Shown: positions 1 to 8,055 of the stretch, piece after piece
How positions within the stretch are numbered: position 1 is the stretch's first letter
Layout of the letters: the number at the start of each line of letters is the position of its first letter
Source: Oxalobacteraceae bacterium UBA5157
GTDB lineage: Bacteria; Pseudomonadota; Gammaproteobacteria; Burkholderiales; Burkholderiaceae_D
Reading direction: 5' to 3'
Assembly (NCBI GenBank): GCA_002415335.1
Contig: DHXL01000123.1
Coordinates: 1-8,341, forward strand
DNA length: 8,341 bases
Notes under the pieces: model-generated
The model's input: the letters and a program-made list of their open reading frames with translations, nothing else
Told to the model about the DNA's origin: nothing
Databases searched by the model: none
Program-made: the position numbers and the translations under genes

Positions 1-12
1 TGTCCCCAACAT
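1..12 (-). CDS. Possible extreme 5' end of a leftward gene, perhaps tldD (very tentative)
   Basis: An ATG lies on the minus strand at 12-10 and is followed by three open codons (Met-Leu-Gly-Thr) before the window ends. In proteobacteria the gene after yhdP, or after the yhdP-nit pair, is commonly tldD, a subunit of the TldD/TldE (PmbA) metalloprotease, so a tldD start is expected near here. Against this ATG, no Shine-Dalgarno sequence precedes it and it overlaps a perfect TATAAT hexamer. The alternative is that GGGGA on the minus strand (positions 6-2) is the ribosome binding site for a start just beyond the edge. Four codons cannot identify a protein; the name rests only on synteny. Confidence 0.2.
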
Positions 13-40
13 TATAGATAGGAGATAACCGGATTGTAGA
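11..40 (-). promoter_or_regulatory. Candidate sigma70 promoter for the gene at the left edge (proximal)
   Basis: On the minus strand, TCTACA (40-35, four of six matches to the -35 consensus) is separated by 18 bases from a perfect TATAAT (16-11). The predicted transcript would start around position 4 and run off the left edge. It follows the nit stop codon and so could drive the next gene independently of the yhdP-nit transcript. This is a by-eye consensus match only. Confidence 0.35.
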
Positions 41-62
41 GCATAGACCGAGGACGCGCCAA
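33..62 (-). promoter_or_regulatory. Candidate sigma70 promoter for the gene at the left edge (distal)
   Basis: On the minus strand, TTGGCG (62-57, four of six) is separated by 18 bases from TACAAT (38-33, five of six). The predicted start is near position 26. It overlaps the proximal candidate, whose -35 falls on this -10, so the two could not be occupied together. If the ATG at 12-10 is a real start, this promoter would give a short leader of about 15 bases. This is a by-eye consensus match only. Confidence 0.3.
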
Positions 63-72
63 AGTCTCTGCC

Positions 73-87
73 GGCCGGGCGCCGGCC
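73..87 (-). other. GC-rich stem-loop just after the nit gene
   Basis: GGCCGG (73-78) pairs perfectly with CCGGCC (82-87) around a three-base loop. On the minus strand it lies about 12 bases past the nit stop codon. There is no T-run after it in the direction of transcription, so it is not a standard intrinsic terminator. It could act as a weak pause or as a 3'-end stabiliser between nit and the next gene, or it may be chance in GC-rich sequence. Confidence 0.3.
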
Positions 88-99
88 CGCGCCTTGCGA

Positions 100-912
100 T
101 CACAGCCTGCGATGCTTGAGTGCCGGCAAGTCGTCCCGCACCCGCATCATATGCGGCGGTTCGATGTCGCCGATGACCAGCCCTTCGCCTTCGGCCAATT
201 GCGCCTTGATCTCGCCCCACGGATCGATCAACATGCTGTGGCCCCAGGTGCGGCGGCCGTTCCGATGCTGGCCGCCCTGCGCTGCGGCCAGCACGTAGCA
301 CTGGTTTTCGATTGCGCGCGCACGCAGCAGGATTTCCCAGTGCGCCCGGCCGGTGGTGTACGTGAAAGCGGCCGGCACCACGATCAGGCTGCAATCACCC
401 ATTGCGCGATAGAGTTCGGGGAAGCGCAAGTCGTAGCACACCGACAATCCGACCTTGCCGAACGGCGCCGCGAACGTCGCGACCTGCGCGCCGGCGACGA
501 TGGTGCGCGCCTCGTCGTAGGATTCTTCACCCTTGCTGAAACTGAATAAATGGATCTTGTCGTAACGCATGACGCGTTCGCCGCCTGGCCCGTACACCAG
601 CATTGTATTCAGCACCTTGTCCGGTGCGGAGGTGGCGATCGGCAGCGTGCCGCCGATCAGCCATATCTGATGTTCGCATGCAATCTCTGCCATGCATTGC
701 TGAATCGGACCGGCGCCATCCTGCTCCGCATGACCCACCTTGTCGGCCTCATGCATGCCCATCAGCGGCCAGTACTCAGGCAGCAGGACCAGTTGCGCGC
801 CTTGCCGGGCGGCATCGGCGACCAGGCGGCGCGCGGTCTCGACATTTTCCGCCACTATCGGCGTCGATACCATCTGCACGGCCGCGATTTTGACTGGTGC
901 CTGTGGTTCCAT
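100..912 (-). CDS. Carbon-nitrogen hydrolase, Nit family (probable deaminated glutathione amidase)
   Basis: A 270-residue cytosolic enzyme of the nitrilase superfamily, complete from ATG to TGA. The Glu-Lys-Cys triad is visible: Glu46 in LVLLPEYW, Lys119 in YDKIHLF, and Cys159 in SVCYDLRFPE. A downstream AFTYTTGRAHWE segment (about 182-193) is typical of the Nit1/YbeM branch. Known members of that branch hydrolyse the amide of deaminated glutathione, a damaged by-product of transaminases, to 2-oxoglutarate and Cys-Gly; assigning that substrate here is inference from family resemblance, and another omega-amidase-like substrate is possible. Length is normal for the family. The start codon lies one base after the yhdP stop (TAG-C-ATG), with only a weak purine-rich stretch upstream inside yhdP, so translation is probably coupled to yhdP. 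An antisense frame of 151 codons over the same region is not credible as a gene. Confidence 0.93.
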   Translation of the reverse strand: MEPQAPVKIAAVQMVSTPIVAENVETARRLVADAARQGAQLVLLPEYWPLMGMHEADKVGHAEQDGAGPIQQCMAEIACEHQIWLIGGTLPIATSAPDKVLNTMLVYGPGGERVMRYDKIHLFSFSKGEESYDEARTIVAGAQVATFAAPFGKVGLSVCYDLRFPELYRAMGDCSLIVVPAAFTYTTGRAHWEILLRARAIENQCYVLAAAQGGQHRNGRRTWGHSMLIDPWGEIKAQLAEGEGLVIGDIEPPHMMRVRDDLPALKHRRL

Positions 913-913
913 G

Positions 914-3900
914 CTAGCTCGCTTTCTCGGGATTCTCGTTCGCTGATGCGGGGGCTTTGCCTACGGGCTCGACTTTGCGCGCAAGCTTGTTCACGACCGG
1001 GTCCTGCCACGGTCCGGTTATCTGGTATTCATAGGTGAACGCGCGCATCAACGGTTCGCGCAGGAAAAGTTGCGCGAGAAAGGAGCCGAGCCCGATCACC
1101 GGATTGACTGCCAGCCCGTACACCACCGATGCCGCGCCGACATTAATGTCCGGAATCACGACCACATGCAGGTTCTGCGATTCCTTGGCGATATCGGCCG
1201 CTCCATCCATCAGCACCGTCGCATTCACGCCGCGCATCTTGAAATTATCGGTCTTTGCCACCCCCTGCGCAATCGCGACCGTCGCCGTGATGCCGTCGAA
1301 CGCAAAGCCCTCCGAAAACACATCGCGAAAATCAAGGGTAAGCCGGCGCGGCAGCGATTGCAGACTCAATACGCCGAGCAGCTTGGCGGCACCGGGCTCG
1401 ACCTTCAGGAATTGTCCCGATGCCAAGTCCAGCTTGAACTTTCCCGACAAGCTCGGGATGTCGATCGAAAAAGGCAATCCCTTCCAACTGATGTCGCCAG
1501 TCATCTTGCCCTTGCCGCCGCGCAGTACGTTGGCGAATCCGAAGCGTTCCAGCAGCGTGCCGGCATTCGCCACATCAAGCGTATACGTCAGATTTGAGAT
1601 GCTGTCGCCTTCCTTGCTGGTCCACTTTCCAGTTGCCTTCAATTCGGCGTCCGGATTCGCAATCGAGAGTTTGTTGATGCGCCATTCACGCACGGCGGAT
1701 GCCCGTATATTGTTCGCTGCCAGTTCGAGCCGGCCCAGCTTCTTGCCGACCAACTCGAAATTCTCGGCCACGACGTCGAGCTCCGGCATCTGCGTCGCCG
1801 CGTTCTTTCCTTCCAGCAGATCGGTGACATCCGACGCCACTGACTTGGGGATGATCAGCGACGCCAGCCGTGCCGTGACCTTGCCGAGGCCGGCACCGGT
1901 TGTCGATTCGTTCCACGTGAGATAGCCGGACGCTTGCTGCGAATCGATGTTGGCCTGCCAGACATTTTTTTGGTGCGACGCACCGACCACGACGTTGTCC
2001 AGTTTTTTCCCCAGCACGGTCAACTCGACCGCGCGTGCCGCCAATACCTCCGGTTCGATGTACTGTGCGATATTCAAGGTATCGGCCGGATTGACCTTGT
2101 CCTTCGGCGTATCGCCGCTGACCATCGCCGTTACCACGTTGCGCCAGGCATCGAGATTGAGCGCCTTCAAATTGACGTTGGCGATCACGCCGCTGTCTGG
2201 CTGCGGCGCCGGCACATTGACGCCGATCCCTCCGCGTACCACGCTCCACGAGGCGCTTCTATCAGATGGCTTTACGCGTTCGTAGCGCGCCGAGATGGCG
2301 GTGCCGAGCGTCATTTTCATTTCATCGCGCTCGCTCGCCGCGTCGCTCGAAGCGAGGGGCGCCAACTCGAATCTGAATGGCATATTTTCATTCGCGGCCT
2401 TGCGTAGCGGGACCGGAAAGTCCAGTCCGAGGCCCTGCAGATTCGACTCCACGACGATGCCGGGCCGGCCCTTCTTGACGCCGACGGTCATGCTGTAGCG
2501 CGCCGCACCGCTGATGCGCTCGGTCAAGCCTTGCATCGTCGGCGTGGCATACGCTTTGCGCAATCCCGCCGCAGTGATGCTGCCATCGGCCTTGACGAGA
2601 ATGCCGCGGTCCTGCTGGCTGCCGCCCGAGATCGTGACGGCCCCGCCCAGAAAAGAAGCGCGAATCGCGTTCAGACTGAATCCGTTCTCATGGAATTCCA
2701 GCTTGCCATTGGTTGCCGACAACGGCGGCATACCGGTTTGCAAAACCACTTCGTTGTTGGCAAATTGCAGCGACCCCTTGACCTTTGTTTCCATCATGCG
2801 CGCCAGCGGCAATTGCAGCTGCAACGCGAGCCTGGCGTTACCGCCTGCCTTGGTTTCTTCGGTAAAGTGACCGATCCACTCGGCCACCGGACTGTCGTTG
2901 GTGAAGCCGACAAAGTCCTGCAGCGGCCCAGCCGCGTTGCCGTCGATGTCCAGCATCTTATCGGCCGGCATCAAATCCGGGATCACCGCTTTCACGTCGG
3001 ACAAGGCGACGCCGGCGGTTCGCGCGCTATCGGCTTTGATCTCCATGCGCGTACGGTCAAACGCGATCGTGCCCTTGATGTCCTCCAGCAGCGGCCACAG
3101 CGGTGCCTTGCCGTCCTTGGCGAAGGTGCCCGGCGTGTAGTTCAGCTTGCCATGTTCGATCTTGCCGACAATACTGAACTCTCCCTTGGGCCGGTCGGAC
3201 GGACGGTCGGTATGGAATGGAAAGTCCTTCAAATCGCCCCTGATGCGGACGCTGACATCCCTGGCTGTGCCGTCCTCCAACGCGCCGGTCAGCCAGGCGC
3301 GCAAATGTTCAGGCGTTTGCGACGGCAGGTAGCGGCCGATTTTCTTGACGTCGAACTCCTCGATCCGGCCGACGAGATCGATATTTCCGGCGAGTTGCCC
3401 CGGTTGCGCAGTCAAGGGCATCAATTGCTTGCCGGAGAACGACCCGACCACGCCATCCTGCACGAACGCGGCCTTGTCCACTTGCAGCAGCAGCTTGTCC
3501 TTGTCGGGAAAAGTCCAGTTGGCTTGCACGGTCAGGCGATCGAACGGCATGCGCGGTTCATTGAAATAGCCCGGCAATGTCAATTCCAGTTTTTTGGAAG
3601 CGAGATTGACGTTGCCGCCGCGATCGCTCATGTCGACCCGTCCGGTCAGGTTGTCAAAGCCAGGAATACCGGGGACCGCTGCCTGCGCCGGCGTTTTCGC
3701 AGTCTTCAAGCGCGCCGGGCGGGGCGCCTGGGCATTCATCGACAGCCCGATGAACGCGCCCTTGAGGCTGTACGATGAAATGTCCGGATACTCACCTTGC
3801 CACTGCGCGGAGAATTCCTGCAAGCGGCCGCGCGGAGCAAAGTCGAGCAGGATCTTGCGCTGCTCGGCCGGTAGCGGCAAGCGTCCGACAAAATCGGCCA

Positions 3901-5098
3901 CTGTCTGCAAATCGATCAATTTGGCCTTGATGTCGGTCCGGGCCGGCCGATCGCCTCTCCTTGGCACGAAAGATTCGCTCATGGTCGTGGTCGGCAGGCT
4001 CAAGCCGTCCTCGGTCAGCAAGGAAAAATCGGTGAGCGAGATCGCGTGGCCGCGGTCCCCGAACGACGCGCCGTCCGCCGCCTTGGAATCGATGTCTTCA
4101 CGCACCGAAACGCGGCCGTGGACCTGTACCAAATTCAGCGGCTGCAAGTCCTTGCGCAGAACGGTCGATACATGGGACAGCGTCAGGTCGGCGGTAAACT
4201 CAGCCAGCTTTGCGTGGTCAAAATTGAGCCACGCGCGCACCGATCCGCGCCCCTGCTGCAGTTCGATCGGGTAATCGACATACGTCTTCCATGCGGCCAG
4301 ATCGGTATCGCGCAAGTCGACGTAGAGTTCGCCTTTCCATAGCGCCGGGTCCGAAATCTTGCGCGCAAAGTGTGGATGGTCAAACGCTGCACGAATATCG
4401 AGCGGTGTCGCCAGCGCGGACGGTGGCGTCGCCGTCAATCCGAAGCGATGGTGGCTCCAGTGATTGAATAGCGCGAAATTGACGTTATTCAAGACCAGTT
4501 CCGGCGCGCCGCGCTGGCGGTCGTTCCAGCGCACCCGTCCGTCGTGAATCACGATCTCGCGTTGCGACAGGATCCAATCCGCTCCCTTTCCATTGCTGCT
4601 CTGGTGCGTGTCGATCAGGATCCCGGCGACATACAGATTGCCATCGGTCGCGCGCTGGATATCCACATCCGGACTATCGATTTCGAGCGAATACAAGCGT
4701 AGATTGGCCACCGCGACCGACCACCAGGATAAGGTGGCGGACACCTTCGGCAAACGCAGCGCCTGGCGTCCCTCCTTGTCGTGAATCACTACATCGGTAA
4801 GCGATAGGCGCGGCTGCAAGCCCTGCCACGATGCTTGTATCGTGGCGATCGAAACAGGATGGTCGATCGCACGCGAAATCACCTGCTCCACTTCGCCCTT
4901 GTAGCGATCGATACCGGGAAGAACGGCGTAGCGCAGCGTCAAGAAAAGTGCACAGAAAATGAAATATACCAGCACAATCAGTTTGAGCAGCGCACCCAAC
5001 AGGTGATAGCTCGCACCATTGGCGTAGCGGTAGCCTGCCTTCACCGCGCGCCAATACGCGCTAAGCCGAACGGCGGGATCAGTTTGGTCTGTGGACAT
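914..5098 (-). CDS. yhdP: YhdP family AsmA-like envelope protein (phospholipid transport)
   Basis: A 1394-residue inner-membrane-anchored periplasmic protein of the YhdP group (AsmA-like superfamily). About 33 cytoplasmic residues come first, then one hydrophobic membrane segment (about 34-57, LLGALLKLIVLVYFIF onward), then a very long periplasmic part rich in beta-strand-like repeats. A conserved AsmA-type C-terminal region spans about 1219-1364, with GQFLKVEPGAAKLLGVLSL, LPRRLTLDF, GFAFD and a final ITGPWQDP. In E. coli, YhdP with TamB and YdbH is implicated in moving glycerophospholipids from the inner to the outer membrane; that role is inferred here from family. E. coli YhdP has 1266 residues, so this one is longer. 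The ATG at 5098 is chosen; an in-frame TTG directly before it could add one residue. Neither has a clear Shine-Dalgarno sequence. It is the first gene of a leftward unit with nit and diverges from glnE. Confidence 0.93.
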   Translation of the reverse strand: MSTDQTDPAVRLSAYWRAVKAGYRYANGASYHLLGALLKLIVLVYFIFCALFLTLRYAVLPGIDRYKGEVEQVISRAIDHPVSIATIQASWQGLQPRLSLTDVVIHDKEGRQALRLPKVSATLSWWSVAVANLRLYSLEIDSPDVDIQRATDGNLYVAGILIDTHQSSNGKGADWILSQREIVIHDGRVRWNDRQRGAPELVLNNVNFALFNHWSHHRFGLTATPPSALATPLDIRAAFDHPHFARKISDPALWKGELYVDLRDTDLAAWKTYVDYPIELQQGRGSVRAWLNFDHAKLAEFTADLTLSHVSTVLRKDLQPLNLVQVHGRVSVREDIDSKAADGASFGDRGHAISLTDFSLLTEDGLSLPTTTMSESFVPRRGDRPARTDIKAKLIDLQTVADFVGRLPLPAEQRKILLDFAPRGRLQEFSAQWQGEYPDISSYSLKGAFIGLSMNAQAPRPARLKTAKTPAQAAVPGIPGFDNLTGRVDMSDRGGNVNLASKKLELTLPGYFNEPRMPFDRLTVQANWTFPDKDKLLLQVDKAAFVQDGVVGSFSGKQLMPLTAQPGQLAGNIDLVGRIEEFDVKKIGRYLPSQTPEHLRAWLTGALEDGTARDVSVRIRGDLKDFPFHTDRPSDRPKGEFSIVGKIEHGKLNYTPGTFAKDGKAPLWPLLEDIKGTIAFDRTRMEIKADSARTAGVALSDVKAVIPDLMPADKMLDIDGNAAGPLQDFVGFTNDSPVAEWIGHFTEETKAGGNARLALQLQLPLARMMETKVKGSLQFANNEVVLQTGMPPLSATNGKLEFHENGFSLNAIRASFLGGAVTISGGSQQDRGILVKADGSITAAGLRKAYATPTMQGLTERISGAARYSMTVGVKKGRPGIVVESNLQGLGLDFPVPLRKAANENMPFRFELAPLASSDAASERDEMKMTLGTAISARYERVKPSDRSASWSVVRGGIGVNVPAPQPDSGVIANVNLKALNLDAWRNVVTAMVSGDTPKDKVNPADTLNIAQYIEPEVLAARAVELTVLGKKLDNVVVGASHQKNVWQANIDSQQASGYLTWNESTTGAGLGKVTARLASLIIPKSVASDVTDLLEGKNAATQMPELDVVAENFELVGKKLGRLELAANNIRASAVREWRINKLSIANPDAELKATGKWTSKEGDSISNLTYTLDVANAGTLLERFGFANVLRGGKGKMTGDISWKGLPFSIDIPSLSGKFKLDLASGQFLKVEPGAAKLLGVLSLQSLPRRLTLDFRDVFSEGFAFDGITATVAIAQGVAKTDNFKMRGVNATVLMDGAADIAKESQNLHVVVIPDINVGAASVVYGLAVNPVIGLGSFLAQLFLREPLMRAFTYEYQITGPWQDPVVNKLARKVEPVGKAPASANENPEKAS

Positions 5099-5149
5099 CA
5101 ATGGAAATGCTTAAAAGAAAATGGACTCGGCGTAGAATAAAAAAATGCG

Positions 5150-5179
5150 CTGACAATTACACATGTTCGCATGGATACT
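5150..5179 (+). promoter_or_regulatory. Candidate sigma70 promoter for glnE
   Basis: CTGACA (5150-5155, five of six to the -35 consensus) is separated by 18 bases from GATACT (5174-5179, four of six), inside the yhdP-glnE divergent region. The predicted transcript start is near 5186, which is downstream of the first in-frame ATG at 5163. If this promoter is real, GlnE must start at 5211, 5226 or 5238. No convincing NtrC site (TGCAC-type dyad) or sigma54 -24/-12 pair is visible, so direct nitrogen control at this promoter is not supported. Confidence 0.35.
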
Positions 5180-5237
5180 GCTGCATTGGGCGCGTTATCC
5201 ATCATTTCCGATGCGAACGGCGTCCATGCCGAATAAT

Positions 5238-7988
5238 ATGCACACCACTCCATTTCTTGCGACCAATTCCCTGCCGACCAATCTGCATGCCTCGCGGTTC
5301 TATGGCCGCTGGACCGGCGCTGCCCCCGACCGGGCCGACCGGGTCGCCAAGCTTGCCGGATTATCCCTGAGTCCCGCCGTTTTTTCTGAAATCTTACAAA
5401 AGGAAACAGAAACCGGATCGAGCCTGCCGGGAGCCATGCGGCGCTTGCGCAACCTGGTGGTGGCGACGTTAATCGCGCGCGACTTGAGCGGGCGCGCCGA
5501 CTTGGCAGAAGTCGTCGATACGATGAGCGCCTTCGCCGATTTCGCGATACGAACTCTTCTGGCCGCGCTGACCGCGGAGGCGATCGCCGTCCACGGCACG
5601 CCGATCGGCGAGGAAAGCGGGACGCCGCAAGAAATGATCGTGCTCGCAATGGGCAAGCTGGGCGGTGGCGAACTGAACGTTTCATCCGACATCGACCTCA
5701 TTTTTGCGTATGCGGAAGATGGCGAAACGCAGACCGCCGCACCGCACCAAAGGTCTTTTTCCAACCACGAATTCTTTACGCGGCTCGGCAAGAAGCTGAT
5801 TGCCGCGCTGTCGGAAATCACTGAAGACGGCTTCACCTTCCGCGTCGACATGGCGCTGCGGCCGAATGGCGCGTCGGGGCCGTTGGCGGCGAGTTTTGCG
5901 ATGGTCGAAGAATACTTCATCGTGCAGGGCCGCGAGTGGGAGCGCTACGCCTGGGTCAAGGCGCGCGCGGTGAGCGGACGGCAAGACGACATCGCCGCGC
6001 TGGAGGCGATCATTCGGCCATTCGTGTATCGGCGCTACCTCGATTTCGGCGCGATCGACGCGATCCGCGGCATGCACGGCCAGATCCGCGCCGAAGTCAC
6101 GCGGCAGGAAGCGCTCCATCCGGACCGCAGCAACAACGTCAAGCTGGGCCGCGGCGGGATTCGCGAAATCGAATTCCTGGCGCAGGTATTTCAATTGATC
6201 CGCGGCGGCCGCGACCCAGCGCTGCGCGAACGCTCCACGCGCGCGATCCTGCAAACGCTGGCCGACAAACGCCTTCTGAGCGCCGAGGTGGTCGCACAAT
6301 TGCTGAGTGCCTATTGCTTCCTGCGCAACCTGGAACATCGGCTGCAGTATCTGGACGACGCGCAAACGCATACGCTGCCCCCCAGTGAAACGGATCGCCA
6401 GACGGTGGCGCAGATGATGGGCATGCCGAGCAGCGCCGCGCTGTTGACGGAACTGGAAGCGCGACGCGTGTTCGTTGCGGCGCAGTTCGACGCGATTTTC
6501 AGTGAAAAGAAAAACGGCGGTGGTGCCAAGAGCGGTGATGGCGTCGACCCGGAAATCAACGCGGTCCTGACCGATACCGACAATCGCGAATCGATTGCAG
6601 CGCATCTGGCGGCGCTCGGCTTCGATGATGCGGCAAGCGCGGCCCAGCGCCTGTCGTCGACCTGGCAGTCGCCGCGCCTGCAATCGCTTCCCGAGACCAG
6701 CCGTCGTCAACTGGTGGCCCTGGTCAACGCCGCATTGCCGATGATTGCCGCTGCCGCGAGCGACCGTTTCGCCACGCTGTCGCGGCTGCTGGATTTCTTC
6801 GAAGCGATCGCGCGCCGCGCCGCCTACCTGGCGCTGCTGACCGAATATCCGTATTCGCTGGAACGCGTGATCCGCATGATGAGCGCCAGCGACTGGGCCG
6901 CCAAATACCTGACGCGCCACCCGCTGCTGCTGGATGAATTGCTGGATGAGCGAACGCTGAGGGCGGCGCCCGATTGGGCCGACTTCGCGCACGACTGCCA
7001 ATCCCAGCTCGATGGCGCGGCCGGCGACACCGAGCGCCAAATGGATATCCTGCGCGAGCTGCATCATGCGCAGCAATTGCGTTTGCTGGCGCAAGATCTG
7101 GAAGGCGACCTGAGCGTCGAGCGCCTGGCCGACCATTTGTCGGCGCTAGCCGACATCCTGGTCGCCGCCACGATTCGCGCCGTGTGGAAAACCATCCAGA
7201 ACCGGCATGTCGAGGTGCCGAAGTTCGCGGTCATCGCTTACGGTAAACTGGGCGGCAAGGAGCTCGGCTACGCCTCGGACCTCGACGTGATCTTTCTGTA
7301 CGATGATGATCATCCCGACGCACCAATGCTGTATGCCAAGCTGGCGCAGCGCTTCATTACCTGGATGACCAGTCATACCTCGGCCGGCATCCTGTTCGAT
7401 GTCGACATCGCGTTACGGCCGGATGGCGCCAGCGGCTTGCTGGTATCGCCGGTCTCATCGTTCGAGAAATACCAGACCGAGGCGGCGTGGATGTGGGAGC
7501 ATCAGGCCTTGACGCGGGCGCGCTTCTGCGCCGGCGATGCCGCCCTCGGTGCGCGCTTCGAGGAATTGCGTCAAACCGTCCTGCGGAAGCAGCGCGACGA
7601 TACGACGCTCAGGCAGGATGTGTGCGCGATGCGGAAAAAGATGCGCGACGCCCATCCCAACCGCAGCGCACTATTCGACCTCAAGCATGACGAAGGCGGC
7701 ATGATCGATATCGAATTCATCGTGCAATTCCTGGTGCTGCGCCACGCCGCACAGTATCCGCAACTGACTGCGGACATCGGCAACATCGCCTTGCTGAAAT
7801 TGTGCGGTGCGCTTGGGCTGATCGATCAGGCCTTGGCGCTGACGGTAGCCGACGCTTATCGCTCGTTGCGCAAGCTGCAGCATCAAATACGGCTGCAAGG
7901 ACAGGAGCGGGCGCGGGTCGAACTGGCGCGGGTCGCGAACGAGACCAGCGCCGTCAAGCAGTTGTGGGGTCTGTGCCTCGGTTGCTGA
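5238..7988 (+). CDS. glnE: Bifunctional glutamine synthetase adenylyltransferase/adenylyl-removing enzyme
   Basis: A cytoplasmic enzyme that tunes glutamine synthetase by adding AMP to the conserved tyrosine of GlnA (C-terminal domain) and removing it by phosphorolysis (N-terminal domain), normally under PII control. Both nucleotidyltransferase domains are intact. The first has GKLGGGELN (from residue 139) with metal-binding Asp151 and Asp153, Asp204 before MALRP, and KLGRGGIREIEF (from 302). The second has GKLGGKELG (from 669) with Asp681 and Asp683, DVDIALRP (from 721) and MIDIEF (from 822). The central linker, about 425-475, holds a glycine/lysine-rich segment. Numbering is for the 916-residue form starting at 5238; E. 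coli GlnE has 946. The frame is open from ATG 5163, with ATGs also at 5211, 5226 and 5238, none with a clear Shine-Dalgarno sequence. I prefer a late start because the first residues are poorly GlnE-like (recognisable sequence begins near ASRFYGRW) and a candidate promoter overlaps the early part. Confidence 0.95.
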   Translation: MHTTPFLATNSLPTNLHASRFYGRWTGAAPDRADRVAKLAGLSLSPAVFSEILQKETETGSSLPGAMRRLRNLVVATLIARDLSGRADLAEVVDTMSAFADFAIRTLLAALTAEAIAVHGTPIGEESGTPQEMIVLAMGKLGGGELNVSSDIDLIFAYAEDGETQTAAPHQRSFSNHEFFTRLGKKLIAALSEITEDGFTFRVDMALRPNGASGPLAASFAMVEEYFIVQGREWERYAWVKARAVSGRQDDIAALEAIIRPFVYRRYLDFGAIDAIRGMHGQIRAEVTRQEALHPDRSNNVKLGRGGIREIEFLAQVFQLIRGGRDPALRERSTRAILQTLADKRLLSAEVVAQLLSAYCFLRNLEHRLQYLDDAQTHTLPPSETDRQTVAQMMGMPSSAALLTELEARRVFVAAQFDAIFSEKKNGGGAKSGDGVDPEINAVLTDTDNRESIAAHLAALGFDDAASAAQRLSSTWQSPRLQSLPETSRRQLVALVNAALPMIAAAASDRFATLSRLLDFFEAIARRAAYLALLTEYPYSLERVIRMMSASDWAAKYLTRHPLLLDELLDERTLRAAPDWADFAHDCQSQLDGAAGDTERQMDILRELHHAQQLRLLAQDLEGDLSVERLADHLSALADILVAATIRAVWKTIQNRHVEVPKFAVIAYGKLGGKELGYASDLDVIFLYDDDHPDAPMLYAKLAQRFITWMTSHTSAGILFDVDIALRPDGASGLLVSPVSSFEKYQTEAAWMWEHQALTRARFCAGDAALGARFEELRQTVLRKQRDDTTLRQDVCAMRKKMRDAHPNRSALFDLKHDEGGMIDIEFIVQFLVLRHAAQYPQLTADIGNIALLKLCGALGLIDQALALTVADAYRSLRKLQHQIRLQGQERARVELARVANETSAVKQLWGLCLGC

Positions 7989-8055
7989 CGATCGATGAAG
8001 GATCCGCAGCAGCGCGCCGCAGGCCCCCGACAGCCGCAGTAACGGCAATGCAGGG

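Noticed and set aside
2531..3778. A 415-codon open frame on the plus strand, antisense to yhdP (also 1035-1925, 296 codons)
   Set aside because: The product is rich in Arg, His and Gln with no domain character, and it mirrors the codon bias of yhdP on the other strand. Long antisense frames are expected in GC-rich genes.
5134..5162. Possible yhdP promoter on the minus strand (GTGTAA-17-TATTCT)
   Set aside because: Only three of six and four of six consensus matches; too weak to list, although a yhdP promoter must lie somewhere in this divergent region.
5099..5237. Search for NtrC or sigma54 control of glnE
   Set aside because: A TGG...TGC pair near 5172-5184 has the wrong spacing for a -24/-12 promoter, and no TGCAC-type dyad was found.
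5098..5685. A 195-codon minus-strand frame crossing the glnE start and the divergent region
   Set aside because: It overlaps GlnE coding sequence and the yhdP-glnE control region, is extremely rich in Arg and Ser, and resembles no protein family I know.
5682..7136. A 484-codon open frame on the minus strand, antisense to glnE
   Set aside because: It covers conserved GlnE catalytic sequence, has low-complexity Arg/Gln/Ala-rich content and no recognisable motif; it is a shadow of glnE codon bias.
7989..8055. Convergent gap between glnE and the signal peptidase, checked for a bidirectional terminator
   Set aside because: Only a four-base stem (GCCG/CGGC near 8033-8046) and no T-run on either strand; nothing supports a terminator call.
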